Source: Candidatus Woesearchaeota archaeon
Lineage (GTDB): Archaea; Nanobdellota; Nanobdellia; Woesearchaeales; JACPBV01
Assembly (NCBI GenBank): GCA_016188175.1
Contig: JACPII010000017.1
Span: 1-33,004 of the forward strand
Length of the DNA stretch: 33,004 nucleotides
Reading direction: 5' to 3'
A program made the translations under genes and the position numbers. Within the stretch, counting starts at the first letter, position 1, and each line of letters starts with the position of its first letter. The notes below the pieces were generated by a model that made no database searches, was not told where the DNA came from, and saw only the letters and a program-made list of their open reading frames with translations. Below, piece after piece: positions 30,335 through 33,004 of this stretch.

Positions 30335-30344
30335 GTATATATAT
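30335..30344 (+). promoter_or_regulatory. TATA-like box of hicBA
   Basis: GTATATATAT is centred 29 bases before the hicB ATG and starts four bases after the right copy of the 10 bp duplication, so the element lies directly upstream of this promoter. Confidence 0.6.
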
Positions 30345-30367
30345 CCCCGTGCATTGTCCAACAGGTT

Positions 30368-30577
30368 ATGGGAAAGCAGTTTACGGTAATTGTTGAGAAA
30401 GGGGAGGATGGATACCTTATATCTGAGGTTGTTGAGCTTCCTGGCTGCCATACCCAGGGAAAAACGTATGATCAGCTATTGGAAAGAACTAAAGAAGCAA
30501 TTAAACTTTACCTGCATTCCAAGAAAAGCATCGTGCCTCAGACAAAATTCTTAAGCCTTCAGCAAATTGAGGTTTAA
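30368..30577 (+). CDS. hicB: HicB-family antitoxin
   Basis: The 69-residue protein begins MGKQFTVIVEKGEDGYLISE and continues VVELPGCHTQGKTYDQLLER and TKEAIKLYL, the HicB partial RNase-H-like fold (YPA.VPELPGC-type motif). HicB neutralises the HicA ribonuclease. It lacks the extra DNA-binding domain of longer HicBs, so any autoregulation would need another factor. The ATG at 30368 is chosen because of the TATA box 29 bases upstream. The stop is two bases before hicA, giving the order hicB then hicA. Confidence 0.9.
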   Translation: MGKQFTVIVEKGEDGYLISEVVELPGCHTQGKTYDQLLERTKEAIKLYLHSKKSIVPQTKFLSLQQIEV

Positions 30578-30579
30578 TC

Positions 30580-30807
30580 ATGCCGAAGCTTCCTTTGTTG
30601 ACAGCAAAGGAGATCCAACCCATCCTTAAAAAGCTCGGTTTTGTGTTACAAAGGCAGGAAGGCAGCCATATGTTTTTTGAGCATCCTGATGGCAGGACAA
30701 CAGTAATCCCCAATCATCCCGGCGAGGAGATAGATAGGGGCCTTCTCAATAAGATCATTAAGCACGATCTGCAGATTAGCCGGGAGGAATTTTTTAGAGG
30801 TTGTTAA
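30580..30807 (+). CDS. hicA: HicA-family mRNA interferase toxin
   Basis: The 75-residue protein has the HicA double-stranded RNA-binding-like fold: KEIQPILKKLGFVLQRQEGS, HMFFEHPDGRTTVIPNHPGE and EIDRGLLNKIIKHDLQISRE. The catalytic His in GSHMFF is present, so the toxin looks active. HicA cleaves mRNA and halts translation. It is translationally coupled to hicB and its last four bases overlap the convergent methyltransferase gene. Confidence 0.92.
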   Translation: MPKLPLLTAKEIQPILKKLGFVLQRQEGSHMFFEHPDGRTTVIPNHPGEEIDRGLLNKIIKHDLQISREEFFRGC

Positions 30808-31289
30808 AGACAAAAGAAAATAATGTCTTTTTCTTCTTCAATGATTTCTTCAACGGAAAAATATTTTTTGATCAGGCTCTCGAGCAATGCTCTCTTCGCG
30901 CTCTTTTTCAGGAAGCTGATTGCAAAGGCATGCTTCCCAACCCTTTTCATTTCCTTAAGGGCCTTTTCGGGGTCATCAAAGTTATGGAGCGCTGAGACGG
31001 AGATGACTATATCAAAAGAGCTGTCGGGAAAGGGGATATGTTCCGCTGTTCCCTGAATAAATGAAACATTGGGCTGCGGTTTTGCCCTGGCGAGAAGGCT
31101 TTTTGCCGGGTCGATCCCCACACATTCGCACGGCCATCCCTCCGTCGAGATGCCTGTGCCGCAGCCGACATCGAGGAGCCTGTCTTTCTTCGTTACGCGG
31201 AGACGCTGCCTTATGGATTCAATCTTCTTGAGCTGCTCTTCCCGGTAAAGCTCATTATAACCTTCGGCAATTGAGTTGTAGTATTCCAT
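30804..31289 (-). CDS. Class I SAM-dependent methyltransferase
   Basis: The Rossmann-fold motifs are clear: LLDVGCGTGIST (motif I), CVGIDPAKSLLARAK (motif II), VSFIQGTAEHIPFPDSSFDI (motif III) and VISVSALHNFDDPEKALKEM. This pattern is Methyltransf_11/UbiE-like; the substrate cannot be told. I start at the ATG at 31289 (MEYYNSIAEGYNELY), where similarity to such proteins begins. An in-frame ATG at 31373 would add 28 residues with two Cys that look unrelated to the fold. No ribosome binding site or clear TATA box decides between them. About 161 residues is short but complete to the last strand. Confidence 0.8.
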   Translation of the reverse strand: MEYYNSIAEGYNELYREEQLKKIESIRQRLRVTKKDRLLDVGCGTGISTEGWPCECVGIDPAKSLLARAKPQPNVSFIQGTAEHIPFPDSSFDIVISVSALHNFDDPEKALKEMKRVGKHAFAISFLKKSAKRALLESLIKKYFSVEEIIEEEKDIIFFCL

Positions 31290-31481
31290 GGGGGATGGGC
31301 AGGGATAACCTGAGCAAGGAAAAGTCCTGATTGGTTTATTTTCTTTTTGGTTTCTGTAATAAGAAAATGGCATCTTTGGATTTCATTTGCTACAATTGTG
31401 GTTTGTCTATACAAACCCCAATTCACAGAATGGTGGGGTGCTTCTGGTTGAATAAGACTTGCACCCCAAGAAATAGAAAGG

Positions 31482-31490
31482 TTTATAATT
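31482..31490 (+). promoter_or_regulatory. TATA-like box of the nucleotidyltransferase module
   Basis: TTTATAATT is centred about 27 bases before the ATG at 31513, consistent with a leaderless mRNA. Confidence 0.6.
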
Positions 31491-31491
31491 A

Positions 31492-31512
31492 AGTGCGTAT
31501 TAACTACGTACT
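31492..31512. promoter_or_regulatory. Palindromic operator-like site at the start codon
   Basis: AGTGCGTA (31492-31499) and TACGTACT (31505-31512) are reverse complements at seven of eight positions around a five-base centre TTAAC. It covers the interval between the TATA box and the ATG, where a bound repressor would block initiation. Confidence 0.5.
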
Positions 31513-32310
31513 ATGGAATTTGTTCATAGGATAACGAAAGGGGGCAGGTTCAACCAGATATATATCCCCAAGGAAGCAGAACATGACTTTGAGGCCGGGG
31601 ACCTTGTCCAGGTAAAGCTCCTGCAAAAACGGGCTGGAGTTTATTATTCCTCCAAAAAAATAAAATTGACCCCCTTCAAGGAAAAGCTGGCGAGGGATGT
31701 TTTTTCTCTCCTCCTCCAAAACCCATCGGTAAAAATGGTTTTTTTTGTCGGGTCTTTCCTTACGTCCCATAGCGAGTACAGGGATATTGACATTGCAGTT
31801 ATAGGCGCCGACAGCCAACATGAGATTCAGGCAGCTATTCCAAAGCAACTTTCTGATGCCTTCGGGCTCCGGTTCCATATCCTTTTCTTTACTGAAGAAC
31901 AACTACCCAATCTGCTCAGGGTATGCCCCCTGACGAGGGGGATGTTTTCCTTGTTTGCATCTTCAATGCCCTTTTCGCTCCCCACGGAGACTTTGCGGGA
32001 TGAAAAACACATTGAGTTCCTGATAATGATGCCTGAAGACCTATTGAGCGTTGCGGCAAGCCCAAGAGCGTTTTATGATGCCCTTCGAAGGGTCATTGCC
32101 ATCGAGCATTTCCTATTGGGCAGACCACTTGATGGAGCCTCAATCGGGAAAGAAACCGGGAAATTGATGGGAGACCAGGTGGCAACATTCCTTGCTGACA
32201 ACGAGTCATTGCCCGAGTTGCACATTGCAGCGGTAAGAAAGGTTATAAGGGAAAAAATAGCTTCCATAAGGACGATTTTAGGGCATGGGAAAACAAAAAA
32301 TAATCGATGA
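31513..32310 (+). CDS. Nucleotidyltransferase-domain protein with AbrB-like N-terminus
   Basis: Residues about 5-40 (RITKGGRFNQIYIPKEAEHD, then FEAGDLVQVKLL) resemble an AbrB/SpoVT swapped-hairpin DNA-binding domain, which usually reads 'iPkeirekLgl..Gd.v.v'. Residues 76-100 carry the nucleotidyltransferase motif MVFFVGSFLTSHSEYRDIDI with Gly80-Ser81 and Asp91/Asp93. The rest is alpha-helical and may be a HEPN-like or substrate domain. A DNA-binding head plus nucleotidyltransferase would suit a self-regulating antitoxin. It overlaps the next gene by 26 bases, so the two are one unit. A palindrome sits over its own start. The nucleotidyltransferase call is good; AbrB similarity and antitoxin role are inference. 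Confidence 0.75.
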   Translation: MEFVHRITKGGRFNQIYIPKEAEHDFEAGDLVQVKLLQKRAGVYYSSKKIKLTPFKEKLARDVFSLLLQNPSVKMVFFVGSFLTSHSEYRDIDIAVIGADSQHEIQAAIPKQLSDAFGLRFHILFFTEEQLPNLLRVCPLTRGMFSLFASSMPFSLPTETLRDEKHIEFLIMMPEDLLSVAASPRAFYDALRRVIAIEHFLLGRPLDGASIGKETGKLMGDQVATFLADNESLPELHIAAVRKVIREKIASIRTILGHGKTKNNR

Positions 32311-32599
32311 GCTCACAACGCTCCTGGCAAAAGCTTTGCGGCACCACATCGGGAGCATGGTCAATGAGATAGAGCTTTATGCGAGGCAGTATGCCAAGGA
32401 TGCAGATGTCCTGTTCCGTGAGGCAAGAAAGGTTTCCCTGCAAATAAACTGGAATGCGGAGGATAAACGGGCAATTTATAGCCTCCTCAAGAAAAAAATG
32501 CATGACGAGCTGGCAAAAAAGGAATTTATTGGAGAAAAAAAGTTTGAGATCATGGACGAAGAGATGGATAGGTCATTGAAGGAGATGGGGATTGCTTGA
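32285..32599 (+). CDS. Small helical protein of unknown function, partner of the nucleotidyltransferase
   Basis: I do not recognise this 104-residue protein. It begins 26 bases before the stop of the upstream nucleotidyltransferase gene in another frame, indicating tight coupling. The sequence is strongly helical and charged (MGKQKIIDELTTLLAKALRH, then EARKVSLQINWNAEDKRAIY, then KKKMHDELAKKEFIGEKKFE), with no signal peptide or membrane segment. The His pair in RHHIG and an internal helix-break WNAED are the only distinctive points. By position it could be the toxin of a two-gene module, but no HEPN motif is visible. Confidence 0.7.
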   Translation: MGKQKIIDELTTLLAKALRHHIGSMVNEIELYARQYAKDADVLFREARKVSLQINWNAEDKRAIYSLLKKKMHDELAKKEFIGEKKFEIMDEEMDRSLKEMGIA

Positions 32600-32658
32600 T
32601 TAGCTTGGGAATGGTAATTCTTCGAAACCCCTGAAGCGGGCTATTTAGTAAAATGTCG

Positions 32659-32769
32659 GAAATTTTCCACCAACGGAAACTATAGTTTCCTAGTTGCGCT
32701 CGCTTCGCTCGGCAACAGTCTGTGACTGGTGGCTGAAAGCCCTTTGTGTCATCGCAGGTGAAAAATTTC
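32659..32769. repeat. Hairpin element related to 19271-19344
   Basis: GAAATTTTCCACC (32659-32671) pairs with GGTGAAAAATTTC (32757-32769) at 12 of 13 positions. Inside lie a perfect 16-base palindrome GGAAACTATAGTTTCC (32675-32690), a GTTGC/GCAAC stem (32693-32716) shared with the MITE-like element, and CAGTCTGTGACTGGTGGC as in the copy near 19286. Confidence 0.8.
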
Positions 32770-32847
32770 TGAGCACTAAGAACCACCCGTTTACAACTTA
32801 TAGCCGCGGACTTTAATATTCGGAGCATGATTGTTAAAGTCCGCCAA

Positions 32848-32893
32848 CATAGGCAAGGATATCCACTTACGAAAATTAATTTCCTTGCCTATG
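32848..32893. repeat. Inverted repeat, 11 bp perfect arms
   Basis: CATAGGCAAGG (32848-32858) is the exact reverse complement of CCTTGCCTATG (32883-32893). It abuts hairpin repeat G copy 2. Confidence 0.8.
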
Positions 32894-32931
32894 GAAGGCG
32901 AAATCTATTGTGCGCTACTTCTGCCGCCTTC
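32894..32931. repeat. Hairpin repeat G, copy 2
   Basis: GAAGGCG (32894-32900) pairs with CGCCTTC (32925-32931). The loop AAATCTATTGTGCG matches the copy at 25931 with one change, while the stem changes keep it paired. Confidence 0.75.
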
Positions 32932-32940
32932 TAAAGTTAG

Positions 32941-32992
32941 GTAATAGGTTAGCCGGCTGAAGTGACTTAACCAAGAAACCCAACAACAACAA
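32941..32992. repeat. 52-base dispersed repeat, copy 2
   Basis: Identical to 14796-14847. After it the CAA triplets continue (eight in total, 32981-33004) to the end of the window, where copy 1 instead has four and then enters hairpin B. Confidence 0.9.
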
Positions 32993-33004
32993 CAACAACA
33001 ACAA

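Larger units (their letters stand above)
29912..30367. other. Gap holding two promoters and a MITE-like insertion
   Basis: The gap has no gene; apparent short frames run through the inverted-repeat element at 30067-30320. It includes the promoter of the SAM hydroxide adenosyltransferase operon (left) and that of hicBA (right). Bases 29945-30056 show nothing recognised. Confidence 0.65.
32600..33004. other. Gene-free right edge rich in hairpin repeats
   Basis: No gene is seen after 32599. The stretch holds a hairpin element (32659-32769), an 11 bp inverted repeat (32848-32893), hairpin repeat G copy 2, the second copy of the 52-base repeat and a CAA run to the last base. Confidence 0.7.

Noticed and set aside
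30133-30396. Short plus-strand frames inside the MITE-like element
   Set aside because: They run across perfect terminal repeats and internal hairpins, and no homologous protein is recognised.
31290-31373. N-terminal extension of the methyltransferase starting at 31373
   Set aside because: The extra 28 residues do not resemble the methyltransferase fold. The ATG at 31289 gives a typical start, though the choice is not certain.

Overview
This 33 kb window is archaeal. It encodes aEF-2, ribosomal proteins L7Ae, S28e and L24e, a Nop5/fibrillarin pair, TYW3, an archaeal-type FMN/FAD nucleotidyltransferase and a preflagellin-type A24 peptidase. Many genes have a TATA-like box 25-30 bases before the start codon and no ribosome binding site, as in leaderless archaeal transcripts. 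The EF-2 variant around the P-loop (SAHIHHGK joined to TAMTDNLLAA after splicing), the S-layer-like proteins with two-part acidic Cys modules, and the CxDSDG Cys-repeat surface protease resemble DPANN archaea of the Woesearchaeota/Pacearchaeota type. That placement is inference from remembered family features, not from a tree.

Layout, left to right. Positions 1-3300: a Met/His-rich secreted protein, an MNT nucleotidyltransferase with a helical HEPN-like tail, an HD-GYP-like protein and the wybutosine enzyme TYW3. Positions 3345-10895 (minus strand): two envelope genes, a 471-codon S-layer-like protein followed by a 2035-residue modular giant, which share a two-part module. Positions 11117-14496 (minus): two overlapping paralogous membrane proteins; one carries an HExxH metallopeptidase motif and the other has lost it. 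Positions 14497-15064: a gene-free block of long hairpin repeats. Positions 15065-20307 (minus): L7Ae, S28e, L24e, NDK and EF-2, with a 474-residue LAGLIDADG intein splitting the EF-2 P-loop. Positions 20612-25876 (plus): a fumarylacetoacetate-hydrolase-family enzyme and a 1306-residue subtilisin-like surface protease. Positions 26010-29911: an A24 prepilin peptidase (plus) facing a RibL-like enzyme (minus), then a minus-strand operon of SAM hydroxide adenosyltransferase, Nop5 and fibrillarin. Positions 30067-33004: a 254 bp MITE-like element with a 10 bp target duplication, hicBA, a class I methyltransferase, a two-gene nucleotidyltransferase module, and more hairpin repeats running off the right edge.

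Two themes stand out. First, core RNA and translation genes are interspersed with a heavily decorated cell surface (S-layer-like proteins, giant PKD/cadherin-like protein, Cys-repeat protease, paired metallopeptidase/pseudopeptidase), as expected for a small host-associated archaeon. Second, most intergenic gaps carry long inverted repeats that fall into recurrent families. One is a clear transposition product, and another ends the window inside a repeat copy. No tRNA, rRNA, cas gene or transposase gene was seen.
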